A stretch of DNA of 64,000 nt from CATOSD01 sp965226695 (GTDB lineage: Bacteria; Chloroflexota; Dehalococcoidia; Lucifugimonadales; CATOSD01), in assembly GCA_965226695.1 (NCBI GenBank), contig OZ245405.1:2666001-2730000 (forward strand), written 5' to 3'. This document shows positions 25,878 through 35,297 of the stretch, piece by piece (position 1 is the first letter of the stretch; each line of letters opens with the position of its first letter). The notes below the pieces were generated by a model. That model was not told where the DNA came from. It did no database searches and worked only from the letters and a program-made list of their open reading frames with translations. The translations under genes and the position numbers were made by a program.

Positions 25878-27164
25878 CTATCCGCGCAGCTCGGCTATCG
25901 CGGACGCCATCGCGTCGATGGTCTGCTTCACGTCCTCCTCGGTGTGCGCCACGGAGACGTAGAACTTGGACGTGCCCTTGAGCACGCCGCGCTCCTGCAT
26001 CAGCCGGTTGAACTCGCTGAACAGGGACTTGTCGGCCCGTTGCGACGAGCGATAGTCGGTCACCTCGTCGGAGGTGAAGAAGACGTCGAACAGGGGCGGC
26101 TCGCCAACCACACGCGCGGGCAGCTCGGCCTCGTCGAGCAGGCGCTGCAGCTCACCCATCAGGCGGCGGCCCGTGGCGAACAGCTTTTCGTAGGTGCCCT
26201 CGCGCTTGAGGATGTTGAGCGTGGTCAGCCCGGCTACGGCGGCGACCGGGTTGCCGCTGAGCGTTCCGACCATTGGCAGGTGCTCGCCCGGCTGCGTCGC
26301 GTTCGCGTTGAACTGCGCCATCAGCTCCTCGCGGCCCGCGACCGCGGACAGGGGATAGCCTCCGGCCACCACCTTGCCCAGCGAGCACAGGTCCGGCGTA
26401 ACGCCATAGTACTCCTGTCCACCGCCGTAGGCGAATCGGAACCCGGTAACCACCTCGTCGAAGATGAGCGGTATCTCGTACTGCCGCGTAATCTCGCGCA
26501 GGCCCTGAAGAAAGCCGGGTTTGGGCGGAATGAGCCTCTGGAACGGCTCCACTATGACACCCGCCAGCTCGTCGTGATGGCGCTCGATGATGGCGGTGGT
26601 CGTCTCGAGGTCGTTGTACGGCGCGATGAGCATCTCGCTCTCGACGGCCTTGGGTATGCCGGGCGAGTCCGGCGTTGGCAGTGGGAACTGCTGCGGCTCG
26701 CTGGGCCCCATGCTCATCAGCGCGTAGTCGTTCATGCCGTGAAAGCCGCCCTCGAACTTCAGTATCTTATCCCGCTTGCGAAAGGCCCGGGCGGCGCGCA
26801 TGGCGAAGAAGGTCGCCTCTGAGCCGCTGCTGGCGAAGCGCACCTTGTCGGCGCACGCCATGGCGTTGCAGATCTCTTCAGCCAGCAGAATGGCGTGCTC
26901 GTTGTTGGCGAAAAACGTCGAGCCGCGCTCGATCTGCTCACGCACCGCGGCAACCACCTCCGGGTGGGCGTGGCCCAACAGCATGGGACCGGAGCCCAGC
27001 AGGAAGTCGATGTACTCGTTGCCGCTCACGTCCCAGACTCTGCCGCCGCGTCCCTCGCGGATGACCAGATCGTTCGACATGTTGCCTATGCTGCCGCCGG
27101 GCAGGTAGCGGTTGGCTTTGTCTCTGAGCGCGCTCTCCTCGTCGGTTACGATTCGTTCGGACAT
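25878..27164 (-). CDS. Class III aminotransferase, glutamate-1-semialdehyde 2,1-aminomutase-like
   Basis: The 428-residue PLP enzyme has the HemL/GSA-AM layout: YLPGGSIGNM at the start, YIDFLLGSGPMLLGHAHPEV, RFASSGSEATFFAMRAAR (cofactor phosphate loop), FDEVVTGFRFAYGG (Asp to the pyridine nitrogen) and SLGKVVAGGYPLSAVAGR (Schiff-base Lys). GSA-AM makes 5-aminolevulinate, but many paralogues act on other amines. No other haem genes are nearby, so the substrate is left open. GGAGG precedes the ATG. Confidence 0.85.
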   Translation of the reverse strand: MSERIVTDEESALRDKANRYLPGGSIGNMSNDLVIREGRGGRVWDVSGNEYIDFLLGSGPMLLGHAHPEVVAAVREQIERGSTFFANNEHAILLAEEICNAMACADKVRFASSGSEATFFAMRAARAFRKRDKILKFEGGFHGMNDYALMSMGPSEPQQFPLPTPDSPGIPKAVESEMLIAPYNDLETTTAIIERHHDELAGVIVEPFQRLIPPKPGFLQGLREITRQYEIPLIFDEVVTGFRFAYGGGQEYYGVTPDLCSLGKVVAGGYPLSAVAGREELMAQFNANATQPGEHLPMVGTLSGNPVAAVAGLTTLNILKREGTYEKLFATGRRLMGELQRLLDEAELPARVVGEPPLFDVFFTSDEVTDYRSSQRADKSLFSEFNRLMQERGVLKGTSKFYVSVAHTEEDVKQTIDAMASAIAELRG

Positions 27165-27316
27165 GCGTTGCCTCCAGCATTGGCTAGTCGCGATCGCCCG
27201 GTTGTTAAGGTAGGATGCCGGGCACCCGAATTATAGCAGCAAGGCGCTGGGGCTGCACGGGAATTTCCACGCGACATCGCCATCGCGCTTGCCCGTCTAA
27301 AGCAGAAACACCGAGC

Positions 27317-27526
27317 TCAGTTGTTCGCCACCACAAGTTCGTACGAATGCGGCTCGGGCACTGGCAGCCCCTCTTCCATCAGCGCGGCCACATACATTTC
27401 GATGGCCTGCAGGATGAGCGCATACACGTCCTCCCTGGTCTCGGCAGCCGCAACGCATCCGGGCAAGTCCGGGACATGTGCCCCGAAGCTAGTCGGGCCC
27501 TTCTCAATAATCACCGCATATCCCAT
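27317..27526 (-). CDS. hicB: HicB-family antitoxin
   Basis: The 69-residue product is a minimal HicB: GYAVIIEKGPTSFGAHVPDLPGC, then AAETREDVYALILQAIEMYV and a C-terminal EPHSYELVV strand. HicB folds like an inactive RNase H and neutralises HicA. The start at ATG 27526 has GGGAGG six bases before it. It lies directly downstream of a hicA gene that carries a frameshift, so the antitoxin may persist without a normal toxin. No separate DNA-binding domain is seen. Confidence 0.85.
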   Translation of the reverse strand: MGYAVIIEKGPTSFGAHVPDLPGCVAAAETREDVYALILQAIEMYVAALMEEGLPVPEPHSYELVVANN

Positions 27527-27540
27527 CGTAGCCTCCCGGT

Positions 27541-27728
27541 TCACTTGAGGCCGGCCTGCTTGAGTACTTCTTGGTAAGTCCCGTCGGCACGTCCACTCCC
27601 GGACGTCCGGCGATTACAACTATGCCTGGCTTCATAGGGTGCTTGAACACCCTGTGACTGCCTCGTGTACGCACTCGGCGCCACCCGTCATCCTCAACCT
27701 CTCGAATGACATCCCTGACCTTTGGCAT
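27541..27728 (-). pseudogene. hicA: HicA-family toxin gene with a one-base frameshift
   Basis: The first 50 or so residues are typical HicA: MPKVRDVIREVEDDGWRRV and RTRGSHRVFKHPMKPG, with the catalytic-type His in GSHRVF. After GVDVPTG the frame changes. The adjacent frame reads TYQEVLKQAGLK then stop, the standard HicA ending, so one base has probably been lost within or near the run GACGGGAC. The 188-base interval is one base short of 63 codons. As sequenced, translation continues to 27504 with an unrelated tail overlapping hicB. Confidence 0.8.
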
Positions 27729-27847
27729 ACACCGATTCTAGCTGGGCTTCCTCTTGTTTCGCCAGCCTTCGTCCAATGAAACAGCCGGGCCGCCCCAATT
27801 CCGCACTCAACTGCCTGCGCGCTGTCGCCATAGCCGTGGGCATGTTC

Positions 27848-27853
27848 TATAAT
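27848..27853 (+). promoter_or_regulatory. Possible -10 element for pepA
   Basis: A TATAAT hexamer lies 29 bases before the pepA start. The -35 region 17 bases upstream (TCGCCA) is a poor match, so only the -10 box is supported. Confidence 0.4.
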
Positions 27854-27882
27854 GCCGGCTATACCAAGTCAGGAGGCGATTC

Positions 27883-29385
27883 GTGGACATAAGAGTTGTG
27901 CAGGGCGACATCACTCAGCAGCCGGTCGGCGCCATTGTGGTGAACCTGTTCGAGGGCGTCACGGCGCCCGGTGGCGCGACGGGCGCGGTGGACCGCGCGC
28001 TCGACGGTGCGATATCGAAGCTCATCGAGGAGGGCGAGATCAAGGGCAAGAGCGGCGAGACCACGCTCATTCACACCCTGGGCAAAATGACCCCCGCGCG
28101 CGTCGTGGTCGCCGGACTCGGCAAGTCCGACGGCTTCGACGCCAACGGTGTGCGCGATGCGGCGGCGGTGAGCGCCCGGCGGCTCCGCGGCGTCGGCGTA
28201 TCCACCGCCGCGACGATCACGCACGGCGCAGGCATCGGCGGCCTGGACGCCGCGGCGGCGGGTCAGGCCATGGCCGAGGGGATAGAGCTGGGACTCTACT
28301 CTTTCGACAAGTACAAGTCCGAGGGAGGCGACTCCAGCCTGGAGGAGATCGTCATCGTCGAGGCAGACGACTCCAAGGCCGCGCAAATCGAGGAAGGCAT
28401 TTCGCGCGGCCGAGCCATCGCCGCGGCAGTCAACCTGTGCCGCGACATGGCGAACGAGCCGGCCAACCACATGACGCCGACGCGCATGGCCGAGATAGCC
28501 CTGGAGGTGGCGCGCGAAAGCGGCCTGCAGCTTGAGGTGCTCGACCGGCCCCAGATGGCCGAGCTCGGAATGGGCGCTCTGCTCGGCGTGGCGCAAGGAA
28601 GCGACGAGCCGCCCAAGTTCATCATACTCAGCTACGAGGGCGACCCAGATAGCCCCGAGAACACGCTGGCCATCCTGGGCAAGGGCATCACGTTCGACAG
28701 CGGCGGCCTGGACATCAAGGGCGCGGCGGGCATGGCCACCATGAAGGGCGACATGGCCGGCGGCGCGTCGATCATCGCCTCCATGCAGGCCATCGGCAAG
28801 CTCAAGCCTCGCATCAACGTCACCGGCATCGTGCCCGCCACCGAGAACATGCCCGGCGGTCACGCCCAGCGTCCCGGCGACGTGGTCAGGGCCATGAACG
28901 GCAAGACCATCGAGATAGACAACACCGACGCGGAGGGCCGCCTCGTTCTCGCCGACGCCGTGTCCTACGCCCGCTCCCGCAACCACACACGCATAGTCGA
29001 CGTCGCCACGCTGACCGGCGCCGTGGTGGTAGCGCTCGGCGACGTGTGCACCGGCGCGTTCGGCAACGATCAGCAGTTCACCGACAGCGTTGTCGCGGCG
29101 GGGAATCAGGTCGGGGAGCGCATCTGGCAGTTGCCCACGTTCGATGAGTACAAGCAGCAATACAGAAGCGACGTCGCCGACATCAAGAACACCGGAGGCC
29201 GTGGCGCGGGCGCGACGATCGGCGCCCAGATCATCGGCGAGTTCGGCGAGGGCGCGTCGTGGGTCCACCTCGACATCGCCGGCACCTCGCGAGCGTCCAG
29301 CGAGAAGGGCTACGTCCCCAAGGGCGCCACGGGCGTGCCCGTAAGGACACTCGTGAACCTGGCCCACAGACTCGCCGAGGATTAG
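27883..29385 (+). CDS. pepA: Leucyl aminopeptidase (M17)
   Basis: The 500-residue enzyme has an N-terminal macro-like domain and the M17 catalytic domain. Visible motifs are ILGKGITFDSGGLDIKGA (metal-binding Lys and Asp), MKGDMAGGASIIA (Asp) and NTDAEGRLVLADAV, the family signature with the Asp/Glu ligands. It removes N-terminal residues from peptides as a hexameric two-metal enzyme. The start is GTG, set by AGGAGG seven bases upstream. Confidence 0.95.
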   Translation: MDIRVVQGDITQQPVGAIVVNLFEGVTAPGGATGAVDRALDGAISKLIEEGEIKGKSGETTLIHTLGKMTPARVVVAGLGKSDGFDANGVRDAAAVSARRLRGVGVSTAATITHGAGIGGLDAAAAGQAMAEGIELGLYSFDKYKSEGGDSSLEEIVIVEADDSKAAQIEEGISRGRAIAAAVNLCRDMANEPANHMTPTRMAEIALEVARESGLQLEVLDRPQMAELGMGALLGVAQGSDEPPKFIILSYEGDPDSPENTLAILGKGITFDSGGLDIKGAAGMATMKGDMAGGASIIASMQAIGKLKPRINVTGIVPATENMPGGHAQRPGDVVRAMNGKTIEIDNTDAEGRLVLADAVSYARSRNHTRIVDVATLTGAVVVALGDVCTGAFGNDQQFTDSVVAAGNQVGERIWQLPTFDEYKQQYRSDVADIKNTGGRGAGATIGAQIIGEFGEGASWVHLDIAGTSRASSEKGYVPKGATGVPVRTLVNLAHRLAED

Positions 29386-29658
29386 TCCCTCGTCCGATAG
29401 CGTCCACACGTCCGTCATTCCGGCCTCCGAGCCGGAATCTAGGGGCGGGTGATGCCAGGAGTGGCATGCGGCTGATCCAACAGCGGGCGCGAACAGGCAA
29501 CCCGGCGCCTTTCCGACCCCTCCACAAGCATGTCATTCCGAGCGGAGCGCAGCGCAGCCGAAGAATCTCGAGCGGCCGCAAGGCAGCTCCGCATCGCTCC
29601 GTGGGGGCCTGCCGGGCCTTGCCATCGCGGGCCAATGCCTGGCTTCCGCCGCTAAGCC

Positions 29659-29770
29659 GAGACTGTCCCAGATTACTAGGCGGACAACACGCGGAGGGCC
29701 CCTGCCCCCTGGGTTCCCGCGTTCGCGGGAATGACGATTTCTGTCGCACCTAGTAATCTGACACAGGCTC
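29659..29770. repeat. MITE-like element with TCAGATTACTAGG-type terminal inverted repeats
   Basis: Left end GAGACTGTCCCAGATTACTAGG and right end (inverted) GAGCCTGTGTCAGATTACTAGG form imperfect terminal repeats around 65 bases. The interior contains a dRS3-like palindrome, TTCCCGCGTTCGCGGGAA, at about 29713-29731. Related ends occur at 40086 and 42504. No open reading frame fits inside. Confidence 0.7.
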
Positions 29771-29786
29771 CGCCAAGCCGCTATAG

Positions 29787-29816
29787 TTGACCACCGGACT
29801 GGCGCGGTGCTAGAAT
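29787..29816 (+). promoter_or_regulatory. Promoter for tRNA-His
   Basis: TTGACC and TAGAAT are separated by 18 bases. The mature tRNA begins 15 bases after the -10 box. Confidence 0.7.
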
Positions 29817-29831
29817 CGCTTCTGCCCAGAT

Positions 29832-29906
29832 GGTGAGCGTGGCCAAGAGGTTAAGGCGCCAGGTTGTGGCCCTGGAGATCGAGGGTTCAAATCCCTTCGC
29901 TCACCC
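29832..29906 (+). tRNA. tRNA-His (GTG anticodon)
   Basis: The acceptor arms GGTGAGC and GCTCACC pair. The anticodon stem CCAGG/CCTGG encloses the loop with anticodon GTG. The T arm reads GAGGGTTCAAATCCCTT. A C follows the acceptor stem as discriminator, as is typical for tRNA-His. The base before the stem is T, so the extra G-1 would have to be added or processed. The 3' CCA does not appear to be fully encoded. Confidence 0.93.
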
Positions 29907-29963
29907 CATATCACCTGGCGCGCCGACTCTCCCACTAGATACCCGAACATGGAGGATGCGCGA

Positions 29964-31115
29964 ATGCCCCACGCTTACGAAGATGTCCTGGTCGTGCGCG
30001 ACGGCGATGCCAGGGGCAACCGCATGGTGGTCAGACTCACAACGTCGGCGGGCCGGCCGATCTTCGCCATTGGCGTGCCCCAGCCCGACATCGAGGACCG
30101 CCTCGGCCCGACGTGGGCGTACCTGTTCGAATGCGAGGGCGTGAACCTCGTGGACGCGGGCGCCCACGGCACGCTCGACGAGCTCAACGACGGCATCGAG
30201 ACGGCTGGGTACTCACCCCGCGACGTCGACCGCGTCATCATCACCCACGGCCACTCCGACCACGACGGGGCGGCCTTCCGGTTCGTGCGCGATGCCGGCG
30301 CCGAGCTATGGGCGCACGAGGTGTATGCCCGCACGCTGCCCTTTGACGACTCGCGGATTCAGCGGAGCCTGAAGACGCCTCTCGCCGCCCAGATGGACGC
30401 CCTCAAGTCCCGCAACGGTCGTTCGCGCGACTCCGGCTCCTTCTGGCACACCGAGCCCGGCTATGCCGAAGCCAAGAAGGCCGCCGAGGTGGACAGGCGC
30501 GTGCGCGGCGGAGAGCGTGTGGGCGACATGCGGCTGATGCACACGCCGGGGCACTCGCCCGACGAGCTGTGCGTTGTGCTGGACAACGTGGTCTTCACCG
30601 GCGACCACGTGCTGCCCGAAATCACGCCGCATCCGACCTGCAGGGTGCGCTTCACTGAAGAGGTGGAGCGCGCTCTCTCACCGGAGTACACTGACGCCGA
30701 CGCCCTGTACGGTCTGGAGACCTACATCCAGTCGCTGCGCATGGTCGAGGAGCTTGGCGAGAGCATCCAGGTGCTGCCGGCGCACAGGCTGTTCAACAAG
30801 GGACGGTTCAACTTCAGCGACATCGGGCGGATCGGGGAGATAATCGAGCACCACGCCGAGCGCCTGGAGATGGCCCTGGACGTTGTAGACGGCGATGGCG
30901 GCACTCTCACGGACGTGACTCGCGCTCTCTTCCCCAGGCAAACGCCGAGCAGTCCCGTCTATCACTTGGCGCTGACTGAGGCGATGGCCCACGTGGAGTT
31001 GCTGCACGAGTCAGGCGACCTGGACGTCGCCGAAGACGGGGCGCTGCGCTCAGCCGGCTCGCGCAACTACCTGGGAGTCGTGGGAAGCTCCGCTAAGGCC
31101 AGGCTGGCAACGTGA
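29964..31115 (+). CDS. MBL-fold metallo-hydrolase
   Basis: The 383-residue protein has an intact metal site: THGHSDHDG (HxHxDH), HTPGHSPDEL (third His), TGDHVLPEI (bridging Asp) and LPAHRLFNKG (last His). A helical C-terminal extension follows (IGEIIEHHAERLEMALD and beyond), as in MBL hydrolases with an added winged-helix-like domain. Family members include lactonases, thioesterases and glyoxalase II-like enzymes; the substrate is not evident. ATG 29964 is chosen because GGAGGATG lies just upstream. It lies between two tRNA genes. Confidence 0.85.
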   Translation: MPHAYEDVLVVRDGDARGNRMVVRLTTSAGRPIFAIGVPQPDIEDRLGPTWAYLFECEGVNLVDAGAHGTLDELNDGIETAGYSPRDVDRVIITHGHSDHDGAAFRFVRDAGAELWAHEVYARTLPFDDSRIQRSLKTPLAAQMDALKSRNGRSRDSGSFWHTEPGYAEAKKAAEVDRRVRGGERVGDMRLMHTPGHSPDELCVVLDNVVFTGDHVLPEITPHPTCRVRFTEEVERALSPEYTDADALYGLETYIQSLRMVEELGESIQVLPAHRLFNKGRFNFSDIGRIGEIIEHHAERLEMALDVVDGDGGTLTDVTRALFPRQTPSSPVYHLALTEAMAHVELLHESGDLDVAEDGALRSAGSRNYLGVVGSSAKARLAT

Positions 31116-31131
31116 CCGTCCGAACCGGCGC

Positions 31132-31207
31132 GCGCCTGTAGCTCAACGGACAGAGCATCGGTCTTCGGAACCGAGGGTTGGGGGTTCGAATCCCTTCAGG
31201 CGCGCCA
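31132..31207 (+). tRNA. tRNA-Arg (TCG anticodon)
   Basis: Acceptor arms GCGCCTG and CAGGCGC pair, with discriminator G and an encoded CCA. The D arm reads TAGCTCAACGGACAGAGC, the anticodon stem is TCGGT/ACCGA with loop CTTCGGA (anticodon TCG), and the T loop is TTCGAAT. It reads CGA and possibly other CGN codons. A CoA-transferase gene starts 39 bases downstream. Confidence 0.95.
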
Positions 31208-31246
31208 CCCAATCCAACCCTGGCAATCTCAATCGAGGCCGTGGAC

Positions 31247-32449
31247 ATGGGCGCACTGGACGACATAACGGTTCTCGACCTTTCCCGCATTCTCGCCGGC
31301 CCGTTCTGCACGCAGATGCTGTCGGATCTGGGCGCTACCGTCTGGAAGATCGAATCCCCGTGGGGCGACGACACTCGGCGCTGGGGCCCGCCATTCGTGG
31401 AGGGCGAGAGCGCCTACTACCTGTCCACCAACAGGGGCAAGAAGAGCGTCGCGGTCAATCTCAAGGACGCTAAGGGACAGGAGCTGGTGCGCGGGCTCGC
31501 CCGCAGTGCCGACGTGCTAATCGAGAACTTCAAGGTGGGAGACCTGGCCCGCTACGGCCTGGACTACGCCAGCCTGTCGGAAGCCAACCCGGGCCTCGTC
31601 TATGCATCGATCACGGGATTCGGACAGACCGGCCCGCGCGCCGCCGAGCCCGGCTACGACGCCGTGCTGCAGGGCATGACCGGCCTGATGAGCGTAACCG
31701 GCGCCGCCGATGGCCCCCCGATGCGCGTGGGCGTCGCGGTCGTCGACCTCATGACCGGCCTCACGACCACTATAGGCGTGCTCAGCGCGCTGCACGAGCG
31801 CCGCGCCACGGGGCGGGGCAAGCACCTGGATTTGTCGCTTTTCGACGTGGGCGTCATGGCAATGGTCAACCTGGCGCAGAGCTACCTCGCCGACGGCGTA
31901 ACGCCGCCCAGGCTCGGTACTGCCCACGCCCAGATAGTCCCGTACCAGGCATTCGAGGCATCGGACGGCTTCTTCATGCTCGCGGTGGGCAACGACGCTC
32001 AGTTCGTGAGGATGGCGGAGGCCGTCGGCCTGCCCGAGCTGGCGCGGGATGAGAGGCTGAAGACCAACGCCAGCCGCGTTGCGCACCGCGAAGAGCTGAT
32101 CGCCACGCTAAGCGCCACGTTTGCCGAGCAGTGCCGCGAGGACATTCTGCGGACCCTTGAGCGCGCCACGGTCCCCGCATCGCCAATCTACGATGTCCCG
32201 GACGTGATGCGCGACCCGCAGGCCGTAGCCAGGGGAGTGGTCTGGGAGGTGGAGCACCCGTCGCTGGGACGGCTGCCGCTCATTGCGAATCCGCTGCGTC
32301 ATGCGAGCGAAAGTCCGGCCGCGCCCGCGGGCCATCCGCCGTTGCTGGGCGAACACACCGCTGAGACCCTGCAAACGGCGCTCGGACTGAGCGAGTCCGA
32401 CATCGCCGACCTGGCAGTGGACGGAGTAATCTCCCTGGGGGGAGAGTAG
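31247..32449 (+). CDS. Family III CoA-transferase (CaiB/BaiF)
   Basis: The 400-residue product starts LDDITVLDLSRILAGPFCTQ, as this family does. The likely catalytic Asp is in EPGYDAVLQGMTGL, and the C-terminal HPPLLGEHTAETL segment is typical. Family III enzymes move CoA between carboxylic acids, for example in carnitine, oxalate or aromatic acid metabolism. Which acids are used here is unknown. ATG 31247 is preferred; GTG 31241 is possible, and longer frames run into the tRNA. A RidA-like gene follows 13 bases downstream. Confidence 0.9.
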   Translation: MGALDDITVLDLSRILAGPFCTQMLSDLGATVWKIESPWGDDTRRWGPPFVEGESAYYLSTNRGKKSVAVNLKDAKGQELVRGLARSADVLIENFKVGDLARYGLDYASLSEANPGLVYASITGFGQTGPRAAEPGYDAVLQGMTGLMSVTGAADGPPMRVGVAVVDLMTGLTTTIGVLSALHERRATGRGKHLDLSLFDVGVMAMVNLAQSYLADGVTPPRLGTAHAQIVPYQAFEASDGFFMLAVGNDAQFVRMAEAVGLPELARDERLKTNASRVAHREELIATLSATFAEQCREDILRTLERATVPASPIYDVPDVMRDPQAVARGVVWEVEHPSLGRLPLIANPLRHASESPAAPAGHPPLLGEHTAETLQTALGLSESDIADLAVDGVISLGGE

Positions 32450-32462
32450 GGGAGAACACCGA

Positions 32463-32975
32463 ATGGCATTGACGCTGAAAGACCTGGACGGAATGACCAT
32501 CGAGCAGGCGCAGGCGCTACCCTTCGAGGCACGCGACGCGCTGCTCGATCTGATAATCGCCGACGGGCGCAGCGAGGCGACGGACGAAGTTTCCTACCGC
32601 ACCGGCCTGTATTGCGATTACTTCGAAGAGGACCTGACGCGAATGCTCAAGGTGCGGGCGGTGCGGGTGCTCTGTCGCGGCACCACGTCGTCCGGATTCG
32701 ACGGCGTGGTTGTGGGCGAAAACGACGAGGAGCAGTACCGCGCCGCGTTCCGCCACCTCCGGACCTCCCTCCGCGCCGCCGGCACCCGCTTCGACCGCGC
32801 GGTCAACCTGGTCGCCTACTTGACGGACATGGACAACTGGCCGCTGTTCAACCATGTATACCGGGAGTTCATCCCCAACCCGCCTTGCCGCGCCGTCATC
32901 GGCACCACAGGCCTAGCGCAGAAGTCCATCACCGTCGAACTGGTCGAGTGCGTGGCTTACAAAGTCGCGCCGTAG
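32463..32975 (+). CDS. RidA/YjgF-family protein
   Basis: The 170-residue product carries one RidA domain in its second half: EEQYRAAFRHLRTSLRAAGTRFDRAVNLVAYLTDMDNWPLFN, then the strand with the key Arg in PPCRAVIGTTGL and the end VELVECVAYK. About 45 extra N-terminal residues precede it. Canonical RidA deaminates reactive enamines; this longer form may act on a different imine or be a catabolic relative. GGGGAGAAC precedes the ATG. It is probably co-transcribed with the CoA-transferase. Confidence 0.82.
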   Translation: MALTLKDLDGMTIEQAQALPFEARDALLDLIIADGRSEATDEVSYRTGLYCDYFEEDLTRMLKVRAVRVLCRGTTSSGFDGVVVGENDEEQYRAAFRHLRTSLRAAGTRFDRAVNLVAYLTDMDNWPLFNHVYREFIPNPPCRAVIGTTGLAQKSITVELVECVAYKVAP

Positions 32976-33100
32976 CGCGGGGATAGCCGGTCCCTCACCA
33001 GATTTCGTTGCGACGGTAAGAGCTGGCTTGGACCATCAATGATGTGAAATGGCATCGGCATCAGCAATCAATTGACAAGTGAGGAGAGCTAACTCGCACG

Positions 33101-35202
33101 ATGCAAGCCATAAACAACCGTCTCGTAGATTTGGTTAACGGCAACAAACAGTTCATTATTCCGGCGTTCCAGCGAGACTACAGTTGGACGACTGAGCAGT
33201 GCGGGCAAATGTGGAACGACATCGCGCGGGCCGGAAGCTTTGAAGGGGCCGATCACTTCTTGGGCTCAATTGTGTATGTCGCAGGGAATACGGGAGCCGC
33301 GTTCAGTAGTTGGCTAGTTATTGACGGGCAACAACGCCTGGCCACCCTGACAGTTCTCTTGGCTGCTCTTCGCGACCACATACAAGACACAGGCTGGATT
33401 GGCCAAGAGCCGACACCGAGGCAAATCGACGCTTACTATCTGAAGAATGAACTCGAGTCCGGCAAAAGAATGTACAAGGTCGCCCTTAGACGACACGACG
33501 ATGCTACATTGAGGGCCCTCATTGACGGCAAAGACCCTTCGGGGGTGGAAAGCGCCTCGGAACTGTTGGTCGAGGCTTACCAACATTTTCGAGCGCTCTT
33601 AGGGTCCACTGATATCGAACCCCACACGGTCTAACGGTCTATAGGGGCATAGCGAATCTAAGAGTGGTCGACGTTACGCTGCATCACGGCATTGATGACC
33701 CGCAGCGGGTTTTTGAGAGCCTAAACTCAACGGGAGTAGACCTCACTCAAAGCGACCTTATTCGCAACTACCTGCTTATGGGACTTCCCGAGCCGGAACA
33801 GACCAGAATGTACGACGACTATTGGATCAAGGTAGAGACGCTTTTCCGCCAATCGGGCAGCGACCCGGACAACTTCCTACGTGATTACATTGCCTTAAAG
33901 AAGAAGTCGGCAACTCAGGCCAGAGCCGACCGAGTCTATTCGGAGTTCAAGGGCTACTGGCAACCCTCGAATGAGGAGACGCTAGCACGTTTGTTAGAAG
34001 ATTTGGTCCGATTCGCAAGATATTTCGTGAACTTCCTGAGGCCTGAACGGATCGACTCGAAAGCACTCGCCACCGAAATGAGACAGGTGAGGAGCCTGGG
34101 TTCAGCACAAGCTATTCTCGTGATGCGTCTCTACGAATGTTACGAGCGAGGGACACTTTCCGTTGACGACTTCATACGAGCCCTTAGTCTCATCTCAAGC
34201 TACCTCGTTCGCCGTTCCGTACTTGGCTTACAAACACGTGGCTACTGGTCGGTTTTCGCACGGATAGCGCACTCCATTTCCGACGAGTCTCCTTTTGAGG
34301 ACCTCCAAGTTGCGCTGGCGAGGAACTATCAGAGGTTTCCTTCAGATAGCGAGTTCAAAGCAGCTTTAAGGGAAAGAAATCTGTACGGGCTTCGCAATTG
34401 CTGGCACATCCTGTCGCAGTTCGAAAACGCTGGGCTGAACGAGCCGAGTCCTGTGAATGAGTATTCTGTAGAACACATTATGCCTCAGAGCATTGAGGAC
34501 GTCAGCCAGTGGAAGATTATGCTCGGAGACGACTGGGAAAGTGTTCACGAGACTTGGCTACACCGATTGGGGAATCTCACTCTAACTGCCTACAATAGCA
34601 CCTACTCAAACAGGCCGTTTGAAGAAAAGAAGGCAACCAAAGGTGGTTTTGAGCAGAGCGCTGTTCGACTGAACCAGTATGTCAGGATGCGAACTAAGTG
34701 GACGGCAGTCGAAATGGAAGATCGAGGCCGCATACTGGCAAACCGAGCAGTCGAAATATGGCCCTACCACGATGCTGACCAAGGACTCATTCTCGAAACT
34801 GAGCTTAGAGAGCTTCGTACACGCGCAACTCACAAGAGTCCGGATAGCCTGCAAATGAGTGAGTTCGTCCGTGACATCCTTTACACAATCCGTGACTCGA
34901 TTCGCTTGCTCGGAGAATCCATTGAATTGGTTGAAGGAAGATCCCTGTGCTACTACGGTGATGTAACCGCCAATTTCTTCGCCGAGACGCTGCCGATGGC
35001 AAGTTACGTTAGAGTGCTCCTGCCCATTGACTTCGAGGAAGTGAACGATCCAGAAGGCATGGCCAAAGATGTAACTGCCTGGAAATTTCTCACATATGTA
35101 ACGCACCGCGATTGTGGCGTCTTCTTGGATATATGGGGGAAGGAGTCTGTTCCGGCGGCAGTCGCCATGGTTCGCCAAGCCTTCAATGTCTCAGCAGAAT
35201 AG
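33101..35202 (+). pseudogene. GmrSD-like (DUF262 + DUF1524) restriction protein, frameshifted
   Basis: The N-terminal frame (33101-33634) has DUF262 motifs IPAFQRDYSW and WLVIDGQQRLATLTVL. The second frame (33664-35202) continues with VVDVTLHHGIDDPQRVFESLNSTGVDLTQSDLIRNY and carries the DUF1524 HNH-type motif EYSVEHIMPQS...HRLGNLTLTAYNS, then about 180 further residues. Type IV GmrSD enzymes hydrolyse NTPs and cut modified phage DNA. An 8-bp tandem duplication (33626-33641) causes the shift; removing one copy gives one 697-residue frame reading HTVYRGIANLRVVDV across the join. The gene is AT-richer than its neighbours, suggesting horizontal transfer. Confidence 0.9.
33626..33641 (+). repeat. 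8-bp tandem duplication (ACGGTCTA x2) breaking the GmrSD-like gene
   Basis: ACGGTCTA is repeated perfectly head to tail. The first frame stops inside the second copy (GTC TAA). Deleting either copy restores the conserved family sequence across the junction. Confidence 0.9.
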
Positions 35203-35297
35203 CCGATATAATGAATCTTATGATCATCTCGGCAGGATGATTTAAGCCAACGACCTCTAAAGTTGCTGAGTGCATTCCCCCTCGGCCAGCAACGTCG

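Larger units (their letters stand above)
29386..29831. other. Repeat-rich intergenic region before tRNA-His
   Basis: No gene is seen. The region holds an ATTCCGGC/GCCGGAAT hairpin (29417-29438) followed by CTAGGGGCGGG, a CATTCCGAGCGGAGCG-type dispersed motif near 29531, an inverted-repeat element (29659-29770) and a tRNA promoter. Confidence 0.65.

Noticed and set aside
31178..31246. An upstream start for the CoA-transferase at 31178
   Set aside because: It lies inside the tRNA-Arg gene; family homology begins near 31247.
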